Shown: positions 1 through 8,323 of the stretch, piece by piece
Layout of the letters: every line of letters begins with the position of its first letter
Position numbering within the stretch: the stretch's first letter is position 1
Assembly (NCBI GenBank): GCA_019359045.1
Contig: JAHHIA010000001.1
Coordinates: forward strand, 496,001 to 560,000
DNA: 64,000 nucleotides
Reading direction: 5' to 3'
Source: Scytolyngbya sp. HA4215-MV1
GTDB lineage: Bacteria; Cyanobacteriota; Cyanobacteriia; Leptolyngbyales; Leptolyngbyaceae
Notes under the pieces: model-generated
Seen by the model: only the letters and a program-made list of their open reading frames with translations
The model's database searches: none
What the model was told of the DNA's origin: nothing
Translations under genes and position numbers: made by a program

Positions 1-823
1 CGCGAATTTCAGGTAATTTTAGGTCTCCCTGAGCCGCAACCAGCAACGTTGCGACAATATATTCACCCGGAGCCTCATTGACAGAATTTACCAGGGAACC
101 CTCCCCTTCGCCAGGAGGCAGAGTTGCTGGTACATCCGCCTGACCCAGCTTTTGTCCTTTGACATTAGAAACGGTTTCTTTTGCCAATTTGCTACGCTCA
201 GTTAACACCATGCGGTTAAACTGGGTCTCGGCTGATTCTAACCGGGTTTGCTGGGCTGCCGATCCAGCATAAACCCAGTATTCGGGATGGCGGAGCAAGG
301 CTAGCGAGGTTTCTTGTAACACCTGCGCCAGCCCTTCTGAAGAGTCGGTATTTGCCTTCTGAGCAATCCGGTTCAGATCGGTTTGCAGTTCCCGTGCGCT
401 TGCCAGTAAACCGACCTGTAAGCGGGTAAGAGAGACCTTGGGATTGCTGATGTACCCTCCCTCAATCTGACTATCAGAAGTTGTGGCACGACGGAAGCTC
501 TGCACCAAAAAGTTGGCGATCGCAATAAAAATCAGGATTGTAAACAACCCACCAAAGCCCCCGCCAATGCCAAAGAACGGAAAGAGGAAAGGAAAGCCAA
601 ACCCACCGCCGCCAGGATAATAGCCACCGCCACCGGGAGGGGCATAGCTGCGAGGAGGTGCGTAGGTACGACTTGGCATCCGGAAGGAACCGCCACCAAT
701 TCGCCCACCACTCCGCGCTGCCAGTGCACTAGCAGGTTGACCCAGTGCCATCACCAAAACCAGGCTCAGCAGGAACAGGGTTTTCAAAAAGGGTTTGATA
801 GAAGAGAAAAGTTTTTCACGCAT
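1..823 (-). CDS. DUF1517 domain protein (3' end outside window)
   Basis: Open from the ATG at 821-823 leftwards through the window edge, about 274 codons visible. The N-terminus is a signal-like segment (MREKLFSSIKPFLKTLFLL, then an Ala-rich stretch ending ASALAAR). A Gly/Pro/Tyr-rich linker follows (PGGGGYYPGGGG), then a membrane segment (FGGLFTILIFIAIANFLV) and a soluble region with ISNPKVSLTRLQVGLLASA. This layout, and that last motif, match the DUF1517 family of cyanobacteria and plastids, whose role is not settled. It probably sits in the thylakoid or plasma membrane with the soluble domain outside. Family call is from recalled motifs, not a search. Confidence 0.8.
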   Translation of the reverse strand, partial: MREKLFSSIKPFLKTLFLLSLVLVMALGQPASALAARSGGRIGGGSFRMPSRTYAPPRSYAPPGGGGYYPGGGGFGFPFLFPFFGIGGGFGGLFTILIFIAIANFLVQSFRRATTSDSQIEGGYISNPKVSLTRLQVGLLASARELQTDLNRIAQKANTDSSEGLAQVLQETSLALLRHPEYWVYAGSAAQQTRLESAETQFNRMVLTERSKLAKETVSNVKGQKLGQADVPATLPPGEGEGSLVNSVNEAPGEYIVATLLVAAQGDLKLPEIR

Positions 824-1010
824 AAGACTTACCTATCCCAGCTCATTCACACTATATCGGCTCTGACAGCCTCACGGTTTCGCAAAGATCTTCTCAAGAT
901 TTACAGATAGGAAGCTGCCCACATGAGCCTGAAACCGTAACCCTTGATTCACGCTTTTGTTAAAAGTTGTAAACTTAGGCTACTTTTCTACTGTACCGCT
1001 TTCCCAGAGA

Positions 1011-1079
1011 GGGGGGAATTATTGGCAGAGGCAAAGAACGGGGGGATTACCGAACTGGATAGGGAGGGGGGGAGGGGGG
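1011..1079 (+). repeat. G-run tract in the DUF1517-thiS spacer
   Basis: The 302-base spacer 824-1125 contains no gene. It holds five G runs on the + strand: 1011-1016, 1040-1045, 1062-1064, 1066-1072 and 1074-1079. The last three are separated by single A residues, so together with 1040-1045 they satisfy a loose G-quadruplex pattern. On the transcribed (minus) side the tract is C-rich and lies directly after the thiS stop. Confidence 0.55.
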
Positions 1080-1125
1080 AGAATACTGAGATCCTTTTCT
1101 GATCTGCGCTTGCGCCAACACCCCA

Positions 1126-1350
1126 TCACCCTCCTCCGACGATCGTCACAATCTCCAGCCGATCTCCTTCCTGCAAGAGCGTATCTGTCCAAAATTGTCG
1201 ATGCAGAATTTCGCCGTTATATTCGATCGCAACTAACCGAGGATTTAATCCTAATTGTTCTAAATAGTGAGGGAGTGGGGTTGCGATTGCACAAGTTTTC
1301 GCTTCGCCATTAACTTGCAGCGTAATCTGAGTAGACAACGGGTTGCTCAT
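1126..1350 (-). CDS. thiS: sulfur carrier protein ThiS
   Basis: 74 residues, the usual size of ThiS. The chain has the ubiquitin-like beta-grasp pattern (ITLQVNGEAKTC near the start, LVAIEYNGEIL in the middle, LEIVTIVGGG at the end). The C-terminal Gly-Gly is the residue pair that is adenylated and thiocarboxylated by ThiF so that the protein can donate sulfur to the thiazole synthase ThiG in thiamin synthesis. No thiG, thiF or thiE is adjacent in the window, so the gene stands alone here. I looked for a TPP-riboswitch-like leader upstream (1351-1442) and saw nothing convincing. Confidence 0.9.
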   Translation of the reverse strand: MSNPLSTQITLQVNGEAKTCAIATPLPHYLEQLGLNPRLVAIEYNGEILHRQFWTDTLLQEGDRLEIVTIVGGG

Positions 1351-1442
1351 GAGTCAAAAATCGATCAACAGATGAAATCGTGGTTGAGTCTTTAATACTA
1401 AGCCTTTCCGTAGGGCTTGTTGCAGAGATAATACCTTGGAAT

Positions 1443-2099
1443 TTAGGATGGAATACTCAGCCGTCGTTCTAGCCAACTGATGCCTGCATCAGCGATGAGT
1501 GCGATCGCAGCGGCGGGCACGGCTCCTGCCAGAATCAGTTGGTCATTGACGACCGAAATTCCGCGAAAAATGAACACCCCCAACCCACCTGCACCGATCG
1601 CCGCCGCAATGGTGGCAATGCCAATGGCAATTACTGTTGCAACCCGCACCCCTGCCAAAATGACACTCATCGCCAGCGGCAGTTCCACCTGCGTCAATAG
1701 TTGCCAGTCAGTCATACCCATTCCCCGTCCGGCTTCGCGAATTGCTGGATCAACCTGGGTAATACCCGTGTAGGTGTTGCGGATAATTGGCAAAAAAGAA
1801 TACAAAGTCAACGCTACGATCGCCGGAACGGCGCCAATCCCCACAACCGGGATCAACAGACCAAACAACGCCAAACTGGGAATGGTTTGCAAGATATTGG
1901 CAATGGTGAGAATGGGTTGACGTAATCCCTGGTGACGAGTAATCACAATCCCTAAAGGAATGCCCACCAAAACGGCGATCGCGATCGCTAAACCAACCAG
2001 CAGCAAATGTTCGGCAGTGTGCTGGAGAATTTCAGACCCATAGCGAAATAGAAAAAAGTTGTTCAATTTTAGATTTTGAATTGTGACATTACGAAGCAA
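1443..2099 (-). CDS. osmoprotectant-type ABC transporter permease
   Basis: 218 residues with about five or six hydrophobic segments. The central block EAGRGMGMTDWQLLTQVELP is the EAA loop by which a permease contacts its ATPase, and AAIGAGGLGVFIFRG is typical of OpuCB/ProW/YehW-type glycine betaine/choline permeases. The only upstream start in frame is TTG at 2099-2097, which overlaps the stop of the upstream gene by 11 bases, so the two are probably translated together. No ATPase or substrate-binding protein gene is adjacent, so this is an orphan permease here. Substrate is inferred from family only. Confidence 0.8.
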   Translation of the reverse strand: MLRNVTIQNLKLNNFFLFRYGSEILQHTAEHLLLVGLAIAIAVLVGIPLGIVITRHQGLRQPILTIANILQTIPSLALFGLLIPVVGIGAVPAIVALTLYSFLPIIRNTYTGITQVDPAIREAGRGMGMTDWQLLTQVELPLAMSVILAGVRVATVIAIGIATIAAAIGAGGLGVFIFRGISVVNDQLILAGAVPAAAIALIADAGISWLERRLSIPS

Positions 2100-2568
2100 A
2101 CGGCTTGATCCAACCCTGCTGGAGCGCTGTATCTAACCCCACCCGGGCAACCATAAACAGCAAAATACTTTCCAGACCCAAAATCGCGCAGGGCAACAAA
2201 GACTGCTGATCAACCAGAACCCGATCCACTTGTGCCAATCCTCGCACAAGACCAAATGCCAAAATGGCTCCTGACTTGAGATGGGGATTTTGGTCTTGTC
2301 TCAAGATATAGCGATAAGTTACCCCAAAAAGAAATCCAGAAAACCCGGCGATCGCCTCGCTGGTAAGCAACTGGAGGTCAGACATTGCTGCCCATCCACT
2401 GGATGACCCAGCCATTTGACCCATAAGCAACGGCATCAGCCACTTGATCAAAAGCGGATTACCCATTAAAGTGACGCCAAAAAACAGGGCTGCTAATAGT
2501 GCTGCCAGACTGCCCGCTTTCAGCGATTCCACTCGCTCCGCCCAGGTTGTAACCGCAGACTCCTGCAT
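2089..2568 (-). CDS. hypothetical membrane protein
   Basis: 159 residues from ATG 2568; a GTG at 2601 would add 11 residues. I do not recognise a named family. The chain has hydrophobic segments at about residues 20-50 (AALLAALFFGVTL), 75-95 (AIAGFSGFLFGVTY) and 125-145 (ILGLESILLFMVARVG), with a moderately conserved-looking loop AFGLVRGLAQVD. Its stop overlaps the TTG start of the downstream ABC permease, which suggests one operon. It is divergent from petN with about 90 bases between starts. Confidence 0.65.
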   Translation of the reverse strand: MQESAVTTWAERVESLKAGSLAALLAALFFGVTLMGNPLLIKWLMPLLMGQMAGSSSGWAAMSDLQLLTSEAIAGFSGFLFGVTYRYILRQDQNPHLKSGAILAFGLVRGLAQVDRVLVDQQSLLPCAILGLESILLFMVARVGLDTALQQGWIKPFAS

Positions 2569-2657
2569 CTTCAAGTCCAGTTGTTGTTGATTTATGAACA
2601 CGCCTGTTTTGAATTATGATAGTTTCTGGAGTTGTTTTGTAACGTTTATAGACAGGC

Positions 2658-2747
2658 ATGGATATTTTGACTTTGGGCTGGGTCTCGGTATTGGTTGTTT
2701 TTACATTCTCAATCTCCCTGGTCGTTTGGGGTCGTAACGGGTTCTAG
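2658..2747 (+). CDS. petN: cytochrome b6f complex subunit 8 PetN
   Basis: A 29-residue open frame, [17 protein letters not shown] then [12 protein letters not shown], is nearly identical to PetN as I remember it from cyanobacteria and plastids. PetN is a single-helix subunit at the rim of the b6f complex in the thylakoid and is needed for assembly or stability of the complex. The length is exactly that of the family, with the membrane segment in the first 23 residues and the conserved WGRNG tail. The spacer upstream is shared with the divergent gene at 2568. Confidence 0.95.
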   Translation: MDILTLGWVSVLVVFTFSISLVVWGRNGF

Positions 2748-2765
2748 TCATTATCAAAGATTGCT

Positions 2766-2921
2766 GTGGAAACTACGATTCCCAATATGCTGGTGCTGGT
2801 TGCCTTTGGCTTGCTGGTCATTGTCACTGGTGGCTCAGTGTACCTCACAATGACTGATTGGCGCGATCGCCGTCGTCGCGATGAAGAAGCCCGCAGTCAG
2901 AAAGCACCTCGAAAAAAGTAA
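2766..2921 (+). CDS. small single-helix membrane protein, unknown
   Basis: 51 residues from GTG 2766, or 44 from ATG 2787. One membrane segment (MLVLVAFGLLVIVTGGSVYL) is followed by a strongly basic and acidic tail (TDWRDRRRRDEEARSQKA, ending PRKK). It begins 18 bases after the petN stop on the same strand, so it is probably cotranscribed with petN. The helix-plus-charged-tail form resembles small thylakoid or divisome accessory proteins, but I cannot name a function. A hairpin at 2960-3001 follows. Confidence 0.65.
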   Translation: METTIPNMLVLVAFGLLVIVTGGSVYLTMTDWRDRRRRDEEARSQKAPRKK

Positions 2922-2959
2922 CTTCTGGCAGAAGATCACGCAAACCAGATAAAGATACC

Positions 2960-3001
2960 GAAACGCAGGTAGCCAACACTCAAGAGGTCTGCCTGCGTTT
3001 C
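2960..3001. terminator. bidirectional hairpin, possible terminator
   Basis: GAAACGCAGG (2960-2969) is repeated as its exact reverse complement CCTGCGTTTC (2992-3001), with a 22-base loop. It lies between two convergent transcription units (petN and the small gene on +, the 532-residue membrane protein on -). No long T tract follows, so it is a weak terminator candidate. Confidence 0.5.
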
Positions 3002-3057
3002 TCTATGGGCCATCAATAGCAGCGAAATCGCAATTCCCATCAAACCCCGTTCTCCTG

Positions 3058-4656
3058 TCATCTGCCATAGAGCACATAGCGTGCATTGCGATAGGCCATT
3101 GGTAAATCTAGGGTTTGCTCAACCTGGGCGACAAAGTAGTGGGCTGCATATTTTTGCATTAAGGCTTTTGCTTGGGCAGTGGTGAGGTGGTTGTAGCCGA
3201 TCGCCAGTTCATCGCGGATCTCGTCTCGCCCATCGGTTAGCCTACCGCCGCGAGACCAGGCAGCGGTGCTACCTGCCAGATCGCTCAACCGTTCATACCA
3301 GGTCAGGATGCCGGCTTTACCTTGAGGCAAAAACTTGTATTTGGCGATTGTGGGGCGTTCTGCCATCCAGGTCAGCCCATACATATCGGCGGGAGGAGAC
3401 ACGAGCACCGCATCTTTCGGTGTATGGGTGCGAATCCAGGCATACAATTGTTTTTCTTCTGGTGAGATGCGCTGTTCTGCACCGGAAAATTGCAGAAACC
3501 CTGTCAACTGTTTCTGAAAAGTTGAAAAAGAGAAACTGCCAATCAGGCTGACGATCAAAATGCAAGCGATCGTCCAGTTGCGGGGGCGTTTTACAAAAGC
3601 TTGCTGCAACCCACAACCCATCAGTAAGCAGGTGCTCATGGGCAAGATTACATCTGCCAGCCGAAAGGGATAGTATTGCAACAAACTGCCCTGGGCATCG
3701 AATGGCGCGATCGCAACCCCCAACAAGAAAGGCACCACACTCATTGCCGCAAATTCTGCCAGCCTTTGCTGTGCCGAATTGAATTCTTCCCCAAGTACTG
3801 CTGGGTCTGTTGATCGCAATTGCCATACCCTACCCAGTAGCAACAGCAAATACAGCATGAACCAGATGCGCCACTGATACCCCCACGACTGCGGATTGAG
3901 GTGATGGGGTAAGCGAAGAAATACATAAATGTAGGAGGGGGACAGCAGACTGGGAGGAGCTGGAGTGAACAGTTGTGTCAGTACAGCTTGGATGCCGAAG
4001 CTTGCCGTGATCCCATACAATGCCAAAATTTTTGCCCCTTCGGACAACGGAATCGAACGTGCTTTCCATCGCAACCCCCAGCACCCAACGATCGCCAGAA
4101 AAGACCACCCACCTACCAATACATGGAATGAGGTGGCACATCCCAATAACGCTGCCGTCCAACGATCGCGGTTTTCTAGAAAAAAAGAAATTGCCAGCAC
4201 AATGCATCCGTAGGCCAGCACCTTCGCCTCGAATCCACCAATCATCCACTCACGAGCAACCAGGCGTTGTCCACAGATAAACAACCAGACACACACGGAC
4301 AGGAGTAAGGTTGGCAGTCGCAACCCTAAACGCTGACTGATCCGAGTCATGCCCCAGGCGATCAAGCTGTAACCGAGCAACCGTCCGACGATCGAAGTGG
4401 CAAAAAAGCCGATACCCAAAATTAATTTGCCCGCGATCGCCTGAAACAAAAAGCGATACCCGGCTGGCTGATTGAGATACCAATCCCCCGCAATCCAGCT
4501 CGGATCAACAAAATGCCGTGCCAGAGGCAACACATCGCCTTCATTCTGGTTGCCAGTTCCCATATTGTCATGGAAAAGCCGATAGAAACTGAACAATAGA
4601 ACCAGTGCCAAAACAGAGATACTTGTTTGGCGCAGGGTTGGAGCAGAATTGCCCAT
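3058..4656 (-). CDS. polytopic membrane protein, GT-C-like, unknown
   Basis: 532 residues with about eleven hydrophobic segments spread over residues 12-385, then a soluble C-terminal domain of about 150 residues (PEEKQLYAWIRTHTPKDAVL, later HYFVAQVE). An acidic/basic first loop (NEGDVLPLARHFVDPSWIAG) follows TM1. This architecture resembles GT-C membrane glycosyltransferase-like or DUF6798-type cyanobacterial proteins, in which the tail commonly reads as a sugar- or lipid-handling domain. No catalytic residues can be assigned by eye, so function is open. It is transcribed alone, with the kinase gene upstream on the same strand 160 bases away. Confidence 0.65.
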   Translation of the reverse strand: MGNSAPTLRQTSISVLALVLLFSFYRLFHDNMGTGNQNEGDVLPLARHFVDPSWIAGDWYLNQPAGYRFLFQAIAGKLILGIGFFATSIVGRLLGYSLIAWGMTRISQRLGLRLPTLLLSVCVWLFICGQRLVAREWMIGGFEAKVLAYGCIVLAISFFLENRDRWTAALLGCATSFHVLVGGWSFLAIVGCWGLRWKARSIPLSEGAKILALYGITASFGIQAVLTQLFTPAPPSLLSPSYIYVFLRLPHHLNPQSWGYQWRIWFMLYLLLLLGRVWQLRSTDPAVLGEEFNSAQQRLAEFAAMSVVPFLLGVAIAPFDAQGSLLQYYPFRLADVILPMSTCLLMGCGLQQAFVKRPRNWTIACILIVSLIGSFSFSTFQKQLTGFLQFSGAEQRISPEEKQLYAWIRTHTPKDAVLVSPPADMYGLTWMAERPTIAKYKFLPQGKAGILTWYERLSDLAGSTAAWSRGGRLTDGRDEIRDELAIGYNHLTTAQAKALMQKYAAHYFVAQVEQTLDLPMAYRNARYVLYGR

Positions 4657-4816
4657 ATCACTCGGTTGAATTGCAAATCTGGGTGGAATTTGGGGGAATC
4701 GAGCCGCGATCTCAAATTGGGTTTAGGTGGGTTTTATACCCGGCTTTTTGATCCGGTCTTGCTCCCCTCCCATCATCCCATCGTTTCCGAAATCTCCATC
4801 TTTTCCAGAGAGATGA

Positions 4817-6301
4817 TTAGCGCTCTGGGGTGTCTCGATCAAACCATTTAATCCAGAGGAAGCAAAGCATCACCAGTCCCAAGCAAAGCACGATGCCAAA
4901 TGTACTGAGTTCCAAATCCTGTGTGTCAATTTTTGTTCGGCTGAGAAACATCAGCAAAGCAAATCCGCCAACGATTGCCACTATCGTGCTTCCCAACTGA
5001 ATCCAGGTTTGAGGCGAAGGCAACGACGGTAGCGCTGGCAGAGTCAGTGGGGTTAGCCGATCCCCCATCTGACGAAGGTTTGCTTGAATTTCAACCAGTG
5101 CATGGGTGCCCGATCGACGCACACTCGACCAATTTTTCGGCAGCTTTGCTATCTGAATTGCAGTAGTCAATCTCTGCTCAGAAAATTGTTTGGAGACTGC
5201 TTGTTGCATCCTTTCGGCTGCTTTGCGGATTGGGTGCCAAGCCTGGGCGATCGGATGGTTCACAATCGGTGGCACGGCTGGGAAAATATCGACTCCCAGA
5301 GTTGCCTGGCGTTCGCACCAGTAGCATTTACCGTAGCTCTGGCTATACCAGTGGCTTTTGACCTTTGGACAAGCCTGCAGGGAGGCTCGTGCGGCTTTCA
5401 ACGCATTCACCCAATCTTCTGGGGTTGGGCGCTGCATAGGCTGAGTATGTCCCTCGTTAAAACATCGCAAAAAGCATTGTTGCAATGCTGGATGTACAAT
5501 CTCTAGCGGCATGGTGACGGGACCTGGTTGGATCAGGCTATCGGGCGCGTAGGGCCAAAATCCCTGACGGAGTAAATCGATGGGTAAGGGTGAATCGCCC
5601 TCGCCAATCCATTTGCCTTTAAACGGATGATCACCAAACAGCAACAGATAGATGATGACGCCCAAACGAAAGCGATCGTGGACTTCGGTCTGCTCGATCG
5701 CTGCCAAATCTTGTCCCAATAGTTCCACTGGAGTAAACCCCTCGGAACCGACTGGACAGCGATAGACCTCCCCCGTTTGGGGATGACGGACTTGAAACGA
5801 ATCGGTATCAATCACCGCTGGCAAGGCGCGATTGTTCACCAAAATATTCTCTGGCTTGATATCTCCCAGCACATAACCAGCCAGATGAATCGCCCACACG
5901 ATCGAGGCAATGTTGAGCGCGGTGGTGTGTAGATAGAGCCAGTTGAAGCCGGGTAATACCTTTTGGCGACGCTGGGGATTGTAAACATCTAGCAGTTGAA
6001 CGCTGTGGGCGATCGTCGGCATCAAAAAGCCCACCATTCGACCGTCCGTATCTTGTAGCAGAGATCGGGGCCAGGCAAAAGAAATGTGATGAATCCCAGC
6101 ATTCGGATCGGTGGGAGGATTTGCAACCATGACCGCCAATTTACCCATCCGCCGCTCATCGGGAGAATAATATACCTTCGCCAAAAATCCCGTCATATTG
6201 GTGCGCCAGACTTCGCCCTCCCCACTTTTGGCGATCTGTTGAGTGAGGAAAATTGATTGTCCTGTTTGGGTGCAGGTAAGGAGAGACATGGCGTTAACCA
6301 T
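4817..6301 (-). CDS. membrane-anchored protein kinase-like protein (TerY-P type)
   Basis: 494 residues. The kinase fold occupies about 1-310: Gly-rich loop SGEGEVW (26-32), the lysine in FLAKVYY (K42), catalytic loop GDIKPENILV (D147, N152) and a metal-binding motif VIDTDSF (D165) in place of the usual DFG. After it come a short Cys cluster (CPKV, then CYWCERQ) that could bind zinc, and two membrane segments at about 430-452 and 465-485. The start overlaps the PP2C stop by 8 bases; a second Met lies at 6289. Kinase, PP2C phosphatase and VWA protein together match the TerY-P-type phosphorylation triads described for tellurite/stress-linked systems. Target unknown. Confidence 0.85.
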   Translation of the reverse strand: MVNAMSLLTCTQTGQSIFLTQQIAKSGEGEVWRTNMTGFLAKVYYSPDERRMGKLAVMVANPPTDPNAGIHHISFAWPRSLLQDTDGRMVGFLMPTIAHSVQLLDVYNPQRRQKVLPGFNWLYLHTTALNIASIVWAIHLAGYVLGDIKPENILVNNRALPAVIDTDSFQVRHPQTGEVYRCPVGSEGFTPVELLGQDLAAIEQTEVHDRFRLGVIIYLLLFGDHPFKGKWIGEGDSPLPIDLLRQGFWPYAPDSLIQPGPVTMPLEIVHPALQQCFLRCFNEGHTQPMQRPTPEDWVNALKAARASLQACPKVKSHWYSQSYGKCYWCERQATLGVDIFPAVPPIVNHPIAQAWHPIRKAAERMQQAVSKQFSEQRLTTAIQIAKLPKNWSSVRRSGTHALVEIQANLRQMGDRLTPLTLPALPSLPSPQTWIQLGSTIVAIVGGFALLMFLSRTKIDTQDLELSTFGIVLCLGLVMLCFLWIKWFDRDTPER

Positions 6302-7097
6302 ACAAACACAACAACAAGGTCTTATCGTCGTCTGTGCGATCGTTGAGGCGATCGGACTCTAGAAAGCTGACGAGATAAGCATCATCCTGTTTAGGCTCTG
6401 GGGTTTCCAACAGGTATTCTTCCAGGGGCTGAAAGAAGGGGGGAAAGGCAGTCCAGTCGCGCAGACGAATTGCGACTTTTTCGAGAGCATCGGTAGAGGC
6501 ACAGATAAAGGTGGGTTGATGCAATAAAACCCGCACTTGCATTTCGTTCAAGGCATTGGCAGAAGTCACAAACGTGGTTTGATTGACGAATTCTCCTTTA
6601 TCAGGCTGAAACAAGAGTTGGTAATCGGTTTTAGCCGATCGGGTGACGATGAACCCATCCCCGATTTGCATGGCAGCAATCCAGTCGGGAGTCGCAATAA
6701 ATGCCAGCAGGGTACAAGCCAGATCATCCACGCGATAGCCATGGTTAATCGCTTGCTTCTCCAGTCCAAAGCTGACTTTATTGACTACTTTGGTAAAAAG
6801 CTTACGCGCCAACGCTTCCGTAGGTGGTTTTGGCTGAGTTTGCCAGGAATCCTGCCGCTTTTGCAGCCACTCTTCGGTGCCTGCCAGATAGCGCAACGCA
6901 ATTTTGACCGCCAATTTGGCTCCAATGTCGGCGTGTCGAGCACTGCCTGCCCCATCTGCCACAGCCCCTACCACCACCTCATCCAGGATGCGATCGCCCC
7001 CATAATCCTGACAGGGAAGACGCTGTTGTTGATGACTGGTGCCAATGACAGAACGGGCAACTGCTTTCCAGACCACGAAATCTCCTTGAACAATCAT
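6294..7097 (-). CDS. PP2C-family protein phosphatase
   Basis: 267 residues from ATG 7097; an in-frame Met 10 residues earlier (7127) is possible. Conserved PP2C features are the N-terminal HQQQRLPCQDYGG (an Asp that would bind metal), VVGAVADGAGSARHADIGA (DG metal motif), AMQIGDGFIV (GDG) and the C-terminal PKQDDAYLV (DD). This form, with GAGSA in place of GxGG, is common to the PP2C partner of VWA/kinase triads. It should remove phosphate from substrates of the adjoining kinase, in the cytosol. Overlap with the kinase start indicates translational coupling. Confidence 0.9.
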   Translation of the reverse strand: MIVQGDFVVWKAVARSVIGTSHQQQRLPCQDYGGDRILDEVVVGAVADGAGSARHADIGAKLAVKIALRYLAGTEEWLQKRQDSWQTQPKPPTEALARKLFTKVVNKVSFGLEKQAINHGYRVDDLACTLLAFIATPDWIAAMQIGDGFIVTRSAKTDYQLLFQPDKGEFVNQTTFVTSANALNEMQVRVLLHQPTFICASTDALEKVAIRLRDWTAFPPFFQPLEEYLLETPEPKQDDAYLVSFLESDRLNDRTDDDKTLLLCLYG

Positions 7098-7139
7098 CCG
7101 AAGCAAGCTTGAATTCAATAAAATCAAAAATTAATTCAC

Positions 7140-7166
7140 GTAGGGACGCAAGCTTTGCGTCCCTAC
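7140..7166. repeat. 27-bp perfect palindrome
   Basis: GTAGGGACGCAA, centre GCT, then the exact reverse complement TTGCGTCCCTAC. It lies in the 100-base gap between the VWA and PP2C genes, so it would form a hairpin in the triad mRNA. A related palindrome, GTAGGGGCGT/ACGCCCCTAC, is at 25674-25693, so this looks like a dispersed hairpin repeat rather than a gene-specific site. Confidence 0.85.
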
Positions 7167-7198
7167 AGAAAAATACTCATGTGATGAGATTCTTGTGC

Positions 7199-7855
7199 CT
7201 AAGTCGAAATCTGTGCCCATCCGACCGGTGGCAGGGCGATCGCTTCTCCCACTTTGCCGCTCGACACTCGCTTCATGGAGGTACTGAGCCAGACGAAGAG
7301 GGGTTGAAAATCAATCCCGTTCAATTTGGCAGGGGGACGATCGGGGGATGCAATTTTGCTCAGCGTGGTCATGTCTGCCCCCTCGACCCCAACGGCAAAA
7401 AAGCAAAACTTGCGATCGGCTTCGCCCAAACGCACTCGCTGAGACGCATTATGCCAACTATCCGTGGGTGCCCCATCAGTAATCGTAAAGATCCAGGGAC
7501 GGTAATACTGAATTCCGTTGTTCTTGTAAACTTCTTTGCGAGTTTCTAGAAGATCGATCGCATACTCAATGGCTTCACCGATCGGGGTAAAGCCATCTGC
7601 TTCCAGGCGGGGTGGGGTCAACTGGTCGATCGTGACAAAATCTTGCACCAACTTGACCGGTCCAAAGGTGACGATCGCCACCTCCACACTGAGGGATGCC
7701 TTGGTATCCCGCTGAACATCCTCCTTGAAAACGCCCACCCCCCGGCACAATTCTTGGATAGGCTGACCCGACATGGAGCTAGAAGTATCTAGTAACAAGA
7801 TAACCGGGCAGCGGTTTTCAGGGTTTTCAACAAATTCAGGTAGTCCTACAGGCAT
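7199..7855 (-). CDS. VWA-domain protein, TerY-like
   Basis: 218 residues, almost wholly one von Willebrand A domain. The MIDAS metal site is complete: DTSSSMSG (D23, S25, S27), the Thr in ADGFTPIGEAI, and the Asp in ITDGAPTD. The N-terminal MPVGLPEFVENPENRCPVIL is characteristic of TerY-like proteins. It is the first gene of the minus-strand triad VWA, PP2C, kinase. In that context VWA proteins are proposed to act as adaptors that bring partners to the kinase/phosphatase pair. No ter genes (terB, terC, terD, terE) are in this window. Confidence 0.9.
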   Translation of the reverse strand: MPVGLPEFVENPENRCPVILLLDTSSSMSGQPIQELCRGVGVFKEDVQRDTKASLSVEVAIVTFGPVKLVQDFVTIDQLTPPRLEADGFTPIGEAIEYAIDLLETRKEVYKNNGIQYYRPWIFTITDGAPTDSWHNASQRVRLGEADRKFCFFAVGVEGADMTTLSKIASPDRPPAKLNGIDFQPLFVWLSTSMKRVSSGKVGEAIALPPVGWAQIST

Positions 7856-8175
7856 CGGAGTCTCTCACGGGATCTAAAATCTCCCCAATTCTATCGCTTG
7901 TCAGTTTCTTGGCAAGTCCGATCCATAAAATCTTCTGTATGTCAATGATTATCAGGGTTTCAATATTTTGATCAGTCATGGCTGCTTTGGAGCCTGTTGC
8001 TGCCAGATAACGCCTATGAGGGCGATCGCCTCAATTTCAGCCCAAATTTCGATCGTAATTTCTCTTACAGCATTTAGATGCAGTTGGCAGCAAGTGGGGT
8101 GTCAAAATTTTGAGTCAGCGTGTTGAGATCAATCAACTACTGGTGAAGAAGCATTCTAATATCTTCATTAATAAG

Positions 8176-8289
8176 TAAGTAGCCCTAACTAATTGTAAGA
8201 AAGGGGTTTGGGGGCTGCGCCCCTAGGCAGGGGGTTTACCCCCTCCACCCCCAAAAACATCTTCAATTTAATTTAAGCCCAGCTACTTA
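8176..8289 (+). repeat. MITE-like repeat, copy 1
   Basis: The 468-base divergent spacer 7856-8323 contains no gene but holds this element. Its ends are TAAGTAGC (8176-8183) and GCTACTTA (8282-8289), an exact inverted pair. AATTG near the left end is matched by CAATT near the right. The core carries GGGGTTTGGGGGCTGCGCC and a C-rich half. A related core is present in opposite orientation at 59759-59840. Promoters for the VWA gene and fghA must lie in the remaining spacer. Confidence 0.7.
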
Positions 8290-8323
8290 GCCGATTTGTG
8301 TTTATTCTACTGGCTGAATTGTA

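Noticed and set aside
957-1313. 118-codon plus-strand frame over thiS
   Set aside because: It lies opposite thiS, which has a complete family match, and its translation (Arg/Gly-rich) resembles no protein.
1351-1442. Possible TPP riboswitch before thiS
   Set aside because: The short leader lacks the conserved CUGAGA and ACCUGA boxes.
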